From assembly GCA_019638395.1 (NCBI GenBank), contig JAHBTX010000002.1, forward strand, positions 496,001-560,000: a stretch of 64,000 nucleotides of DNA, read 5' to 3'. The notes under the pieces are model-generated. The model saw only the letters and a program-made list of their open reading frames with translations, did not search any database and was not told the origin of the DNA. The position numbers were made by a program, and so were the translations under genes. Shown one piece after another: positions 50,813-58,943 of the stretch. The stretch is from Cyclobacteriaceae bacterium (GTDB taxonomy: Bacteria > Bacteroidota > Bacteroidia > Cytophagales > Cyclobacteriaceae). Every line of letters starts with the position of its first letter. Position 1 is the stretch's first letter.

Positions 50813-52273
50813 ATGGAACTCGCCCTTGTTTTCCCGCATCAATTATATCCAAAATCACCAATCGTTAAGCCCGGCCGTACCGTGGTGTTGATTGAAGACG
50901 AACTGTATTTTTCGCAATACGCATTTCATAAGCAAAAATTAGTGTTGCATCGGGCTTCCATGAAAATGTATCAGCAGGGGCTCGAGAAGAAAAGCCATAA
51001 GACTCTGTACATTAATGCAAAGCAATCCGATTTAAAAGCTTTATTTAAAGGCTGGAAAAAACAAGGCGTAAAAGAAATTCATTACATCGAAACAAATGAT
51101 TATTTGTTGGAGCGCAGGCTTACCCGATTTGCCAAACAAACCGGAATAAAACTCAACCAAACACCTTCGCCCAATTTTCTCACCGCAGCCAATCAGTTGG
51201 ATTCCTTTTTCCCGAAAGGAAAGAAATACCTGATGGCTGATTTTTATATCCGCCAGCGCAAGCGATTAAATATTTTAGTGGAAGACAACGCGCCTGTGGG
51301 CGGCCAATGGAGTTTTGATGCCGACAACCGCAAGCGCATCCCGAAAGGATTGAAGTTGCCAGCTATTTATAAGCCGAAAGCAAACTCATATACAACAGAA
51401 GCAAAAGAATATGTAGCCCAACATTTCCCAAATAACCCAGGCTCTCTTGAATCATTTACATACCCGGTAACGTTTGCTGAAGCCGAAAACCTGCTGGAAG
51501 ATTTTCTGATTAACCGCATGCGCGATTTTGGTGCCTATGAAGATGCTATTGTAAAAAATGAGTCCATCTTGTTTCATTCTGTGCTTACGCCTGCGCTTAA
51601 CATCGGGTTGCTATCGCCACAACAAATTCTGGATAAAACGTTTGAGCTGCATCGCACCGAAAAATTTCCGTTAAATAGTCTGGAGGGTTTCGTGCGACAA
51701 GTTATTGGCTGGCGCGAATTTATGCGCGCGGTTTACCTGCGCGAAGGTGTAAAGCAACGCACCACCAATACACTTGGTTATACCCGAAAAATTCCAGCCT
51801 CATTTTACAACGGTACTACGGGCATTGAACCGATTGATCAAACCATTAAAAAAGTTTTGCAAACGGGTTATTGCCATCACATAGAACGGTTGATGATTCT
51901 CGGCAACTTCATGCACTTGTGTGAATTCGATCCCGATGAAGTATATCGCTGGTTTATGGAATTGTTTATTGATGCTTACGATTGGGTAATGGTGCCAAAC
52001 ATTTATGGTATGAGTCAGTATGCCGATGGCGGAATGATGACCACCAAGCCGTATGTATCGGGGAGTAATTATGTATTGAAAATGAGCGATTACGCCAAAG
52101 GCCCGTGGTGCGAAGTGTGGGATGCCTTGTATTGGTTCTACATTGAAAAGCACCGTGAACAATTTGTGCGCACCCCGCGCATGAGTATGATTGTAAACCT
52201 GCAGCAGAAGATGGATGCTACGAAAATGAAACATCATCTCAAGTTGGCTAAGGAGTTCTTGAAAAGGATTTAG
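50813..52273 (+). CDS. Cryptochrome/photolyase of the bacterial (6-4) group, lacking the Fe-S ligands
   Basis: 486 residues from ATG 50813 (MELALVFPHQLY). N-terminal Rossmann-like DPRP domain, FAD-binding helical domain with RQVIGWREFMRAVYLR, GYCHHIERLMILGNFMHL (the paired histidines used for (6-4) repair, residues 355-356) and MSQYADGGMMTTKPYVSGSN. In PhrB/FeS-BCP enzymes four cysteines hold a [4Fe-4S] cluster, one before the helix of the paired histidines and three in a YCxGC...CPF stretch. Here the first position is proline in TGIEPIDQ, and the stretch is shortened to MSDYAKGPWCEVWDALYW, so no cluster can form. DNA-repair photolyase remains the best call. The frame extends upstream of 50813 through the repeat but without homology. 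Confidence 0.88.
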   Translation: MELALVFPHQLYPKSPIVKPGRTVVLIEDELYFSQYAFHKQKLVLHRASMKMYQQGLEKKSHKTLYINAKQSDLKALFKGWKKQGVKEIHYIETNDYLLERRLTRFAKQTGIKLNQTPSPNFLTAANQLDSFFPKGKKYLMADFYIRQRKRLNILVEDNAPVGGQWSFDADNRKRIPKGLKLPAIYKPKANSYTTEAKEYVAQHFPNNPGSLESFTYPVTFAEAENLLEDFLINRMRDFGAYEDAIVKNESILFHSVLTPALNIGLLSPQQILDKTFELHRTEKFPLNSLEGFVRQVIGWREFMRAVYLREGVKQRTTNTLGYTRKIPASFYNGTTGIEPIDQTIKKVLQTGYCHHIERLMILGNFMHLCEFDPDEVYRWFMELFIDAYDWVMVPNIYGMSQYADGGMMTTKPYVSGSNYVLKMSDYAKGPWCEVWDALYWFYIEKHREQFVRTPRMSMIVNLQQKMDATKMKHHLKLAKEFLKRI

Positions 52274-52288
52274 TTTGCTAAGCTGGAT

Positions 52289-52333
52289 GGCATTTGCAAT
52301 GCCGACCATAGTTGCTAAAGATTTTTTAATCCT
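52289..52333. repeat. Palindromic repeat family C, partial copy 4
   Basis: Hairpin GGCATTTGCAATGCC (52289-52303), a 15-bp spacer, then AGATTTTTTAATCCT (52319-52333), a degenerate form of the family palindrome. With copy 3 it brackets the photolyase gene. Confidence 0.5.
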
Positions 52334-52405
52334 CTGCTTAAAAAATATTATCTCAAAATGGATTTGCCTTAAAGGGTAAGTTTCTTATATCTTACAACAC
52401 GTGAT

Positions 52406-52434
52406 GGCTTTAAGCCAGAGCATTGCTTAAAGCC
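52406..52434. repeat. Inverted repeat GGCTTTAAG/CTTAAAGCC
   Basis: Nine-bp perfect arms around an 11-base loop, ending 24 bp before the ATG of the broken lipoprotein gene. GTTAGGC follows at 52440-52446. Confidence 0.5.
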
Positions 52435-52458
52435 AAACGGTTAGGCACAATTACAAAA

Positions 52459-53013
52459 ATGAGACAAACTCTAATTTACTTCGGACTAATAATGTTACTT
52501 TCGACTTGCGGACAAAAAAGCGAGCTGATAAAGCGTAATTGGCTTATCTTGGATGGAACCTACATCGGACAGCCCATTGACTTTCGTAGCGTGGACTTAA
52601 TAGAGCCTTGGGCCATAAACGGTAATGCGATTAAGAGTTTGAATTTCTCGAAAGATGGAACAATCATTTTACCAGGAATCAATTCGCCAAATATTTCTGC
52701 TAAGTGAACAGTAGAAGGTGGACAAGTAAGATTCTCAGTAGACTCATCAAGGTACTCTATTTACAATAGAATTGATAGAGATTTGTCCTTTTTAGACACT
52801 AGCGACTCAGTTTCACACAAAGAAATTATAGACGAACCAAAACAGAAAATTATCAATCCGATCACGACAAACGAATTTAAAAGAGCGATGGAGGTATATG
52901 GACAAGCGTTTGACTTCTACATTTCACGTGACACATTAATACTCAAAGGAAATAAAGGATATATTAGAGCGATACGTGATAGGACTATAGATGACTTATT
53001 TAAGAATTTGTAA
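52459..53013 (+). pseudogene. Lipoprotein gene interrupted by one in-frame TGA
   Basis: The frame starts at ATG 52459 (MRQTLIYFGLIMLLSTCGQK, lipobox LSTC) and meets TGA at 52705-52707 after SPNISAK. It then stays open in the same frame for 102 codons (TVEGGQVRFSVDSSRYSIYN ... FKRAMEVYGQAFDFYISRDT) to TAA 53011-53013. A single TGG to TGA change would explain it. About 184 codons in total. No family recognised; the GTYIGQPIDFRS segment suggests a secreted calycin-like or DUF protein, which is a guess. A second start at TTG 52783 could produce a truncated C-terminal piece. Codons are AT-rich. Confidence 0.7.
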
Positions 53014-53050
53014 CGGTGTCTAACAAAAATTTTAGCTACTTCTAAACCCA

Positions 53051-53072
53051 TGGACTGTGTCCTCACAGTCCA
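53051..53072. repeat. Perfect hairpin TGGACTGTG/CACAGTCCA
   Basis: Nine-bp arms with a four-base TCCT loop, in the 177-bp gap after the broken lipoprotein gene. No T-run follows. Confidence 0.5.
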
Positions 53073-53190
53073 CCAAAATCAAACACAATTTAATAGACCT
53101 AACCTCAAGATACCTTCCTTTGTGCTTTACCAACCCCCAGAAAACCATTAGCCATCACAAACTAGCAATCAAAAATTCTTTACTTTCGGG

Positions 53191-53700
53191 TTGGTGAAAC
53201 GTGTAACGGTAATATTGTTTCTGAGCTTACTCCTGATTCAGGTGGCCGGATGCTACATTTATTTTGTAGGCCGGTTGGCGGCCATCCGCACCGAGATGCG
53301 CGAACAGTTGAAGCTTTTACCCGAAGCACAACTCACCAGGTTTCAGTTTACACCCGAAGAATTTGTAAGAGTGCGGGTAGAAGATCATGAAATAAAAGTG
53401 GCGGGCAAGATGTATGACATTGCCCGTGTAACCGAACAAGCTGATCAGGTAATTGTATTAGCGCTGCACGATGAAGCCGAAGACAACCTGCTCGCTTTTC
53501 TTTCCGAAATGGTTTCACGCTCAGCCAATGACAAAAAGCCAGTGCCCGTTGAAGTGGAGCAATTGCTCACGCTGAGTTTTTTACCAACATCATTCATCAC
53601 ACTCCAGAACACTTACACGGATATTTCTCACACCACACCTTACAAAGAGTTTGGTTCAATCGTTTTCTTTACCTGCGAGTTGCCACCACCCCGAGGCTGA
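53191..53700 (+). CDS. Hypothetical anchored protein before a TonB receptor
   Basis: 169 residues. One N-terminal membrane helix or signal (KRVTVILFLSLLLIQVAGCYIYF, in which AGC could serve as a lipobox) followed by a soluble part of 130 residues rich in charged residues and without a recognised domain. Start TTG 53191 or GTG 53194; TACTTTCG (53181-53188), one base off the TAnnTTTG promoter consensus, lies directly before it, again suggesting almost no leader. It precedes the TonB receptor by 74 bp on the same strand and may belong to that uptake locus. Confidence 0.65.
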   Translation: MVKRVTVILFLSLLLIQVAGCYIYFVGRLAAIRTEMREQLKLLPEAQLTRFQFTPEEFVRVRVEDHEIKVAGKMYDIARVTEQADQVIVLALHDEAEDNLLAFLSEMVSRSANDKKPVPVEVEQLLTLSFLPTSFITLQNTYTDISHTTPYKEFGSIVFFTCELPPPRG

Positions 53701-53774
53701 GTTTTCATTTTACTCAGGGTTGTCTTATATGTCAGCCTAAAAATATTTCTTTAACCTCACATTTTATAAAAAGA

Positions 53775-55985
53775 ATGAAACTCATTCACCTTATGGGAAT
53801 GTGTTTGTTTTCTGTTGCCGCCATGGCACAAACAGAAACAGATACAACCAAAACTTATTTGGATGAAGTGGTGGTATCGGTTAACCGGTGGGAACAAAAT
53901 CAACGCGAAATTTCCACACGGGTAACGAAGATTACACCTGCTTTTATCCAGCTTCAAAATCCACAAACCAGTGCCGATTTACTTGGGCTCTCTAATCAGG
54001 TTTTTATTCAGAAAAGTCAGTTGGGTGGCGGCAGCCCGATGATTCGCGGCTTTGCTACCAACCGCATTTTATTAGTGGTTGATGGTGTGCGCATGAACAA
54101 TGCTATTTTCCGCTCGGGCAATTTGCAAAATGTAATTTCATTGGATGCCAACTCCATTCAAAATACTGAAGTTGTATTTGGTCCGGGCTCGGTAGTGTAT
54201 GGCAGCGATGCCATTGGTGGCGTCATGAACTTTACTACACTTACGCCAACACTTTCCGATTCGGGCTTAAAATTTTCAGGCGATGCATTTACACGTTATG
54301 CTTCCGCGAATGAAGAAAAAACCGGGCATGTAGATTTTTCAATCGGACTGAAAAAGTGGGCCTTTGTAACGAGTATTACCAAAAGCGATTTCAGCGATTT
54401 GAAAATGGGATCGCATGGCCCGATTGAATACACCCGACCCGATTACCAGGTGCGCGATGAGAATGGAAACGATATTACCGTTATCAATCCCAATCCGAAC
54501 GTACAGATTGCTAGCGGCTATAATCAGTTTAATGGTATGCAGAAAATCAGGTTTGCACCCAATGCCAACTGGGATTTTAACTATGGATTCCACTATTCAA
54601 AAACATCGGATGTTCCTCGTTATGATCGGTTGATTCTGAAAAACGGTTCGAATGTATTTACCAGTGCCGAGTGGTATTACGGACCGCAGAAGTGGTTGAT
54701 GCATTCACTGCAAGCACAGTTTAATAAGCACACCGCTATCTCCAATCAGATAAAGCTTACTGCTGGCTATCAGGATTACGAAGAAAGTCGGCACAACCGA
54801 AACTTTACCGGTGGCAATCGCAACCGAAGGACTGATCGCTTTGAACGTGTAAAGGCATTTTCTGTAAATGTAGATGCCGATAAACAACTGAATGAAAAGG
54901 CAAACCTGTTTTATGGATTGGAGTATGTAACCAATACAGTGGGTTCGACAGCCGAACGGGTAAATCTTGTAGATGGCACCGTAAGTGGTATATCCACTCG
55001 TTATCCGGATGGCTCAACGTGGCGTTCGATGGCCGCGTATGCCAGCATGCGCTATACGATTAGCAGTAAATGGATTGTAAACGGTAGTGCCCGCTATACA
55101 CATGTTTACACACATGCTCCGTTTGATACTGAGTATTTTGATTTTCAGTTTACTGAAGCCACATTGAAGAATGGCGCCACCAATGGAAGTTTGGGAGTGG
55201 CGTTCAATCCCACATCAAAGTGGAAGATTTATGCAAATGCGTCCACAGGTTTTCGGGCTCCCAATGTAGATGATATTGGTAAAGTGTTCGATTCGCAACC
55301 CGGCACTGTTGTAGTGCCCAATCCAACTTTAAAACCAGAGACTGCTTACAATACAGAAATTGGTTTTACAGGTAAAATTGGTGGTTTAACGCTTGACGCA
55401 TCAGCCTTCTATACTTTGTTGGACAATGCCATTGTACGCGGCCCGTTTACCTTCAATGGCCAAACGCAAATTGATTACGATGGTACACTCAGCGATGTGC
55501 TGGCTTTGCAAAACATCAGTGAATTAACTGTGCGCGGGGTGCAGCTTGGTTTGCGTTGGGATTTCAATGAGAATTTTCAATTAGCATCGAACCTGAATCT
55601 GCAAAAAGGAAAGGAAAAGAATGTAGAAACCGGTGAGAATGTTTCGCCCACACATGTGGCACCCTCATTTGGGTCAACCCGATTTTCGTTTACCAACAAA
55701 AAGATTCGGTTAATGCTGTATGCCAACTACAATGGCGAAATAGAGTTTAAAGATCTGGCATTAAGTGAACGGGCCGATTCCCATTTGTATGCAAAAGATG
55801 CTGATGGAAATCCGTATGCACCGGCCTGGGCCACCCTCAATTTTAAATCATCTTTTGAAGTCGCAAAATTGGTTACGATAGATGCCGGTATAGAAAATAT
55901 TCTGGATAAGCGTTACCGCCCATACTCATCGGGCATTACCGCTCCCGGAAGAAATTTCATATTTGCATTGCGGGTAAAGGTTTAA
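53775..55985 (+). CDS. TonB-dependent outer-membrane receptor (hemin/siderophore type)
   Basis: 736 residues. Signal peptide MKLIHLMGMCLFSVAAMAQT, a TonB-box-like stretch TYLDEVVVSVNRW (28-40), plug domain (about 45-165, with GGGSPMIRGFATNRILLVVD and GPGSVVYGSDAIGGVMNFTT), then a 22-strand barrel (ending FIFALRVKV). The FRAPNVDDIGKVFDSQPGTV segment and the plug resemble hemoglobin/hemin receptors. Transports iron compounds across the outer membrane with TonB energy. A PepSY membrane protein follows at 56230, a common partner in iron acquisition. No carboxypeptidase-like N-terminal domain, so it is not SusC. Confidence 0.92.
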   Translation: MKLIHLMGMCLFSVAAMAQTETDTTKTYLDEVVVSVNRWEQNQREISTRVTKITPAFIQLQNPQTSADLLGLSNQVFIQKSQLGGGSPMIRGFATNRILLVVDGVRMNNAIFRSGNLQNVISLDANSIQNTEVVFGPGSVVYGSDAIGGVMNFTTLTPTLSDSGLKFSGDAFTRYASANEEKTGHVDFSIGLKKWAFVTSITKSDFSDLKMGSHGPIEYTRPDYQVRDENGNDITVINPNPNVQIASGYNQFNGMQKIRFAPNANWDFNYGFHYSKTSDVPRYDRLILKNGSNVFTSAEWYYGPQKWLMHSLQAQFNKHTAISNQIKLTAGYQDYEESRHNRNFTGGNRNRRTDRFERVKAFSVNVDADKQLNEKANLFYGLEYVTNTVGSTAERVNLVDGTVSGISTRYPDGSTWRSMAAYASMRYTISSKWIVNGSARYTHVYTHAPFDTEYFDFQFTEATLKNGATNGSLGVAFNPTSKWKIYANASTGFRAPNVDDIGKVFDSQPGTVVVPNPTLKPETAYNTEIGFTGKIGGLTLDASAFYTLLDNAIVRGPFTFNGQTQIDYDGTLSDVLALQNISELTVRGVQLGLRWDFNENFQLASNLNLQKGKEKNVETGENVSPTHVAPSFGSTRFSFTNKKIRLMLYANYNGEIEFKDLALSERADSHLYAKDADGNPYAPAWATLNFKSSFEVAKLVTIDAGIENILDKRYRPYSSGITAPGRNFIFALRVKV

Positions 55986-55991
55986 AATGAT

Positions 55992-56045
55992 AGTAGGCGT
56001 CAAGACGGCTGTAGCCTTAAGTAAACAGCCGCCAGACGCCTCTAC
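55992..56045 (+). terminator. Long imperfect hairpin after the TonB receptor
   Basis: AGTAGGCGTC plus GACGGCTGT on the left pair with ACAGCCGCC plus AGACGCCTCTACT on the right. No clear T-tract, but the position just after the receptor stop suggests a transcript end. AGACGCCT-type motifs also occur near 10455. Confidence 0.5.
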
Positions 56046-56084
56046 TTATTTAAGTTTGTGTAACTAAGTTGAAAATTTAAATCG

Positions 56085-56210
56085 AGGTTGTCTCAAAAGT
56101 TGAAATAAGAGCGTGCATCATTCCGGCCTTGTGCCGGAATCCAGATGAGCACCACTGAAACGCGATCGCGGAATAAATCCGCCATGACAGAACGACTTTT
56201 GAGACAACCT
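56085..56210. mobile_element. MITE-like element with 16-bp perfect terminal inverted repeats
   Basis: AGGTTGTCTCAAAAGT (56085-56100) and its exact complement (56195-56210) bound a 126-bp segment without coding capacity. Inside are two small hairpins, ATTCCGGC/GCCGGAAT and GCGGA/TCCGC. No clear target duplication is visible (flanks AAATCG and TAGTCT). It lies 20 bp before the PepSY gene start and could affect its expression. Confidence 0.65.
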
Positions 56211-56229
56211 TAGTCTCTTAAAAAAATAT

Positions 56230-56766
56230 ATGGCACTTCAGAATCTTGTTAATCGGCTCAGGCAATTCAGAACCTGGCATCATTGGGTAGGTATTAGTGT
56301 GGTGTTGTTTATGCTCATTACCAGCATTACCGGAGTGCTATTGGGTTGGAAAAAAAATGTAGAAGTATTGCAGCCCGCTACACTAAAAGGTGGAACTACA
56401 AACCTTAATGCGTGGGTAAGTTTTGACAAAGTTGCCATAGCGGCTTCACGTGCGGTTGATTCAGTAGTGGGTCGCGCAATTGAAATAGATCGCATGGATG
56501 TGCGCCCCGATAAGGGTATAATTAAGGTATTATTTAAAGAAGGATATTGGGAAGCACAAGTTGATGGCGCTAATGGAAAAGTTTTATCGGTAGCCCAACG
56601 CCATGCCGATTGGATTGAACACATACACGATGGCTCCATCATTAGCGATGGTTTTAAGTTACTTTACACTAACTATATCGGTCTAGGCTTATTAATGCTT
56701 TCGATAACCGGGTTCTGGTTGTGGTATGGCCCGCGCAGAATTAGAAAAGTGAAGCAAGGTTCTTAG
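56230..56766 (+). CDS. PepSY-domain membrane protein
   Basis: 178 residues. First helix WVGISVVLFMLITSITGVLL (residues 20-39) after a HHW motif, periplasmic PepSY-like domain (about 60-145, KGIIKVLFKEGYWEAQVDGA NGKVLSV-type strands), second helix about 150-168 (LGLLMLSITGFWLWYG). Shorter than full PepSY_TM proteins. Frequently linked to iron/heme uptake, which fits the receptor upstream. The stop overlaps the convergent PH-domain gene by four bases. Confidence 0.85.
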   Translation: MALQNLVNRLRQFRTWHHWVGISVVLFMLITSITGVLLGWKKNVEVLQPATLKGGTTNLNAWVSFDKVAIAASRAVDSVVGRAIEIDRMDVRPDKGIIKVLFKEGYWEAQVDGANGKVLSVAQRHADWIEHIHDGSIISDGFKLLYTNYIGLGLLMLSITGFWLWYGPRRIRKVKQGS

Positions 56767-57173
56767 TCAGGCACGATAATTTCAATAGCGGGGTTTACTT
56801 TTCGCAATTCATCTAAAAATTCCTGTTTGTGTTTTGGCGAAATCAAAACCGAATCATACTTATTGTAAAAAATCTCCAGCCTGTCTAGCGAAGCAGCCGG
56901 TGAACTAAAGATGTTGTTCGATTTTTGGATTTTACGAATAGCATCTATTGCAATAAATTTATTGATAATAAAGCCACTTTTAATTCTTAGTTTATCATCT
57001 TCAATCTGATAATAGGTGTTGGTGATTAAATGACTAATCAAAAGCATACTAAACAGATGTATTGCCACACCCAACCATGCGCCTTGCATAACCATTATAG
57101 TGCCTGTGATCCCGAAAATCAATACAAGAGGAATCACTATCTCTAACCCTATTTTAGAATAAAACCGTTTCAT
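56763..57173 (-). CDS. Small membrane protein with PH-like (bPH) domain
   Basis: 136 residues: two N-terminal helices (about 10-27 and 32-51), then YYQIEDDKLRIKSGFIINKF and the PH-like strands ending RLEIFYNKYDSVLISPKHKQ. This is the layout of bacterial PH (YokE/bPH) domains. Function unknown; inner membrane. Convergent and overlapping at the stop codons with the PepSY gene (TTAG shared). Confidence 0.78.
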   Translation of the reverse strand: MKRFYSKIGLEIVIPLVLIFGITGTIMVMQGAWLGVAIHLFSMLLISHLITNTYYQIEDDKLRIKSGFIINKFIAIDAIRKIQKSNNIFSSPAASLDRLEIFYNKYDSVLISPKHKQEFLDELRKVNPAIEIIVPD

Positions 57174-57300
57174 TTTACCGCAGGTGTTGAAATTTTCTAC
57201 ACAGTTTTAAATTGCCATACCGCTAAAATAACAAGAATTCGGGTTTTGGTTAACGGTCATACTTTTTGATGATCAGTCAAACAAACCAAACTTTTGTTTT

Positions 57301-57891
57301 ATGATTAAGAAAGCAGCAGTACTTATTGTTTTATTGGTAACTTCAATTGGGGCCTTTAGTCAAACAGCCTTTGGGTTAAAGGGTGGTTTAAATCTTAGTA
57401 CCATCAACTGGAACGATGCACAGGCAACATACAATGGCCGCTCCGGCTACCATGCCGGGATATTTCTTCGCAGCCGACATGAAAAAATAGCCTTTCAACC
57501 AGAGGTTTTGCTTTACACTCAAAAAGGTGATTTGCAAAGTTCAGTGTTTGGTACCGCGCAGGAAAGTTTTACGTATGTAACAGTACCCGTACTATTTAAA
57601 TTTTATCCTGTTGGCGGATTAAATCTACATGCCGGACCACAGTTTGGATTTCTGGTAGATGGCGAACGCAAATACGATACGGTATTTGGTGGTGGTTCTG
57701 AAGATATTACCGAATCCTATAAAAAGAGCGATGTAGCAGTATCGGCCGGCTTGGGTTACGACTTCAAGTTTGGATTAAGTGTAGATGCGCGCTATAACAT
57801 AGGCGTAAAAGATATTAACAATGCAGCAAACGGAGACGATGCGAAAAGCCGTGTGTTTATGATTTCGCTGGGTTGGAATTTTTTGAAGTAA
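57301..57891 (+). CDS. Outer-membrane beta-barrel protein (PorT-like OMP_b-brl)
   Basis: 196 residues. Signal peptide (KKAAVLIVLLVTSIGAFSQ), then GLKGGLNLSTINWNDAQATY, the typical opening of the OMP_b-brl_2/PorT-like barrel family, followed by PVLFKFYPVGGLNLHAGPQF and AGLGYDFKFGLSVDARYNIG. Eight-strand barrel expected; ligand unknown. A bidirectional hairpin follows at 57915. Confidence 0.85.
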   Translation: MIKKAAVLIVLLVTSIGAFSQTAFGLKGGLNLSTINWNDAQATYNGRSGYHAGIFLRSRHEKIAFQPEVLLYTQKGDLQSSVFGTAQESFTYVTVPVLFKFYPVGGLNLHAGPQFGFLVDGERKYDTVFGGGSEDITESYKKSDVAVSAGLGYDFKFGLSVDARYNIGVKDINNAANGDDAKSRVFMISLGWNFLK

Positions 57892-57914
57892 CCGAAAAAA
57901 TTTCATTAACGATT

Positions 57915-57946
57915 AAGCAAGGCAAACCGCCTTGCTTCATTGTTTT
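57915..57946. terminator. Terminator after the OMP gene
   Basis: AAGCAAGGC (57915-57923) and GCCTTGCTT (57929-57937), perfect nine-bp stem with a five-base loop, followed by CATTGTTTTG. It may also serve the convergent methyltransferase. Confidence 0.8.
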
Positions 57947-57972
57947 GTACATATTACGTGTAAAGATGCGGG

Positions 57973-58515
57973 CTAAGCTGACGGTGCAAGGTGTATCTTT
58001 TTAAATACCTCCCACACTACAATGCCCAAACAAACCGAAATATTTAGCGAGTGCTTTGTGCCGAGCTGTGGTATTTCCAAGGCCTGATCGCCCAGGGTAA
58101 TGGCTTCTTCGCTAACGCCATTTACTTCGTTACCAAATACAAGGCAATATTTTGCATGGGCAATTGCTTCGAAGGTTTGCAGTGCAATGCTATCAGTAGT
58201 TTGTTCCACTATTACAATTGTGTAGCCTTCGGCTTTAAGCTTTTGTAGTGCTGCATACGTGCTTTCGGAGTATTCCCAAGCAACAGACTCCGTTGCCCCT
58301 AATGCAGTTTTTTGAATTTCGCGATGCGGGGGCGTGCCGGTAATACCGGTTAAAATAATTTTTTCAATCCGAAAAGCATCGGCTGTGCGAAAGGCCGAAC
58401 CTACATTATGCAAACTGCGCACATTATCCAATAAAATACAAACCGGAATTTTTTCAGCGTCTTTGAATTCTGAAACAGACATACGGCCAAGTGCTTCGAG
58501 GGAAAGTTTTTTCAT
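57973..58515 (-). CDS. SpoU/TrmH-family RNA methyltransferase
   Basis: 180 residues from ATG 58513-58515. The three SpoU motifs are present: LLDNVRSLHNVGSAFRTAD (motif 1, with the asparagine and arginine), LVFGNEVNGVSE (motif 2) and IPQLGTKHSLNISVCLGIVV (motif 3). Trefoil-knot SAM-dependent 2'-O-methyltransferase of tRNA or rRNA; the target cannot be told from sequence. Five codons upstream another ATG exists but adds MLNFT only. Next gene upstream on this strand is DUF5519, 8 bp away. Confidence 0.9.
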   Translation of the reverse strand: MKKLSLEALGRMSVSEFKDAEKIPVCILLDNVRSLHNVGSAFRTADAFRIEKIILTGITGTPPHREIQKTALGATESVAWEYSESTYAALQKLKAEGYTIVIVEQTTDSIALQTFEAIAHAKYCLVFGNEVNGVSEEAITLGDQALEIPQLGTKHSLNISVCLGIVVWEVFKKIHLAPSA

Positions 58516-58523
58516 TGTAAAAT

Positions 58524-58943
58524 TCAGCAACCCTGTTTTAAATCGTAGCTACACCTCAATAACTCTACAGCAATTTGTTTGTCTGCTGCGGTTTTAATCC
58601 AAAATGAAATCCAACCGGAGTTTTTAAATACATGATGATCCTCAATCGGATACTGTTGCATCAACAAAGCCTTTTGCTCGCGGCTAAGTAAAATGTCTAA
58701 CAAACCGTTACTGTGAATATGCCCTACCTCACGATTATTAATATTAAACTGAATGCCTCCAAACTTATGAGCCTGCACGGTGGTAGTGGGCCATGCGCGC
58801 ACTTCGTTCTCAATTTCGTCTATGTAATCGGGTAAGTTTTTGTTATAAAGCAGACTTATCACTTTCAGGCTGGCATCAAAAATATGAGGCAACAGCGGCA
58901 CGTGTTTGAGAAACCCAACATTTTTTACAACCCAATCAAACAT
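58524..58943 (-). CDS. DUF5519 (luciferase-like domain) protein
   Basis: 139 residues. EIENEVRAWPTTTVQAHKFG, then FNINNREVGHIHSNGLLDIL and HHVFKNSGWISFWIKTAADK match DUF5519, sometimes called luciferase-family domain, though light emission is not implied. Histidines at HIH and HH are conserved. Its start overlaps the SRPBCC gene stop by eight bases, so both are likely translated together. Confidence 0.8.
   Translation of the reverse strand: MFDWVVKNVGFLKHVPLLPHIFDASLKVISLLYNKNLPDYIDEIENEVRAWPTTTVQAHKFGGIQFNINNREVGHIHSNGLLDILLSREQKALLMQQYPIEDHHVFKNSGWISFWIKTAADKQIAVELLRCSYDLKQGC

Noticed and set aside
52783-53013. Separate gene starting at TTG 52783.
   Set aside because: It is in the same frame as the upstream lipoprotein piece with only one stop between, so a single broken gene explains it better.
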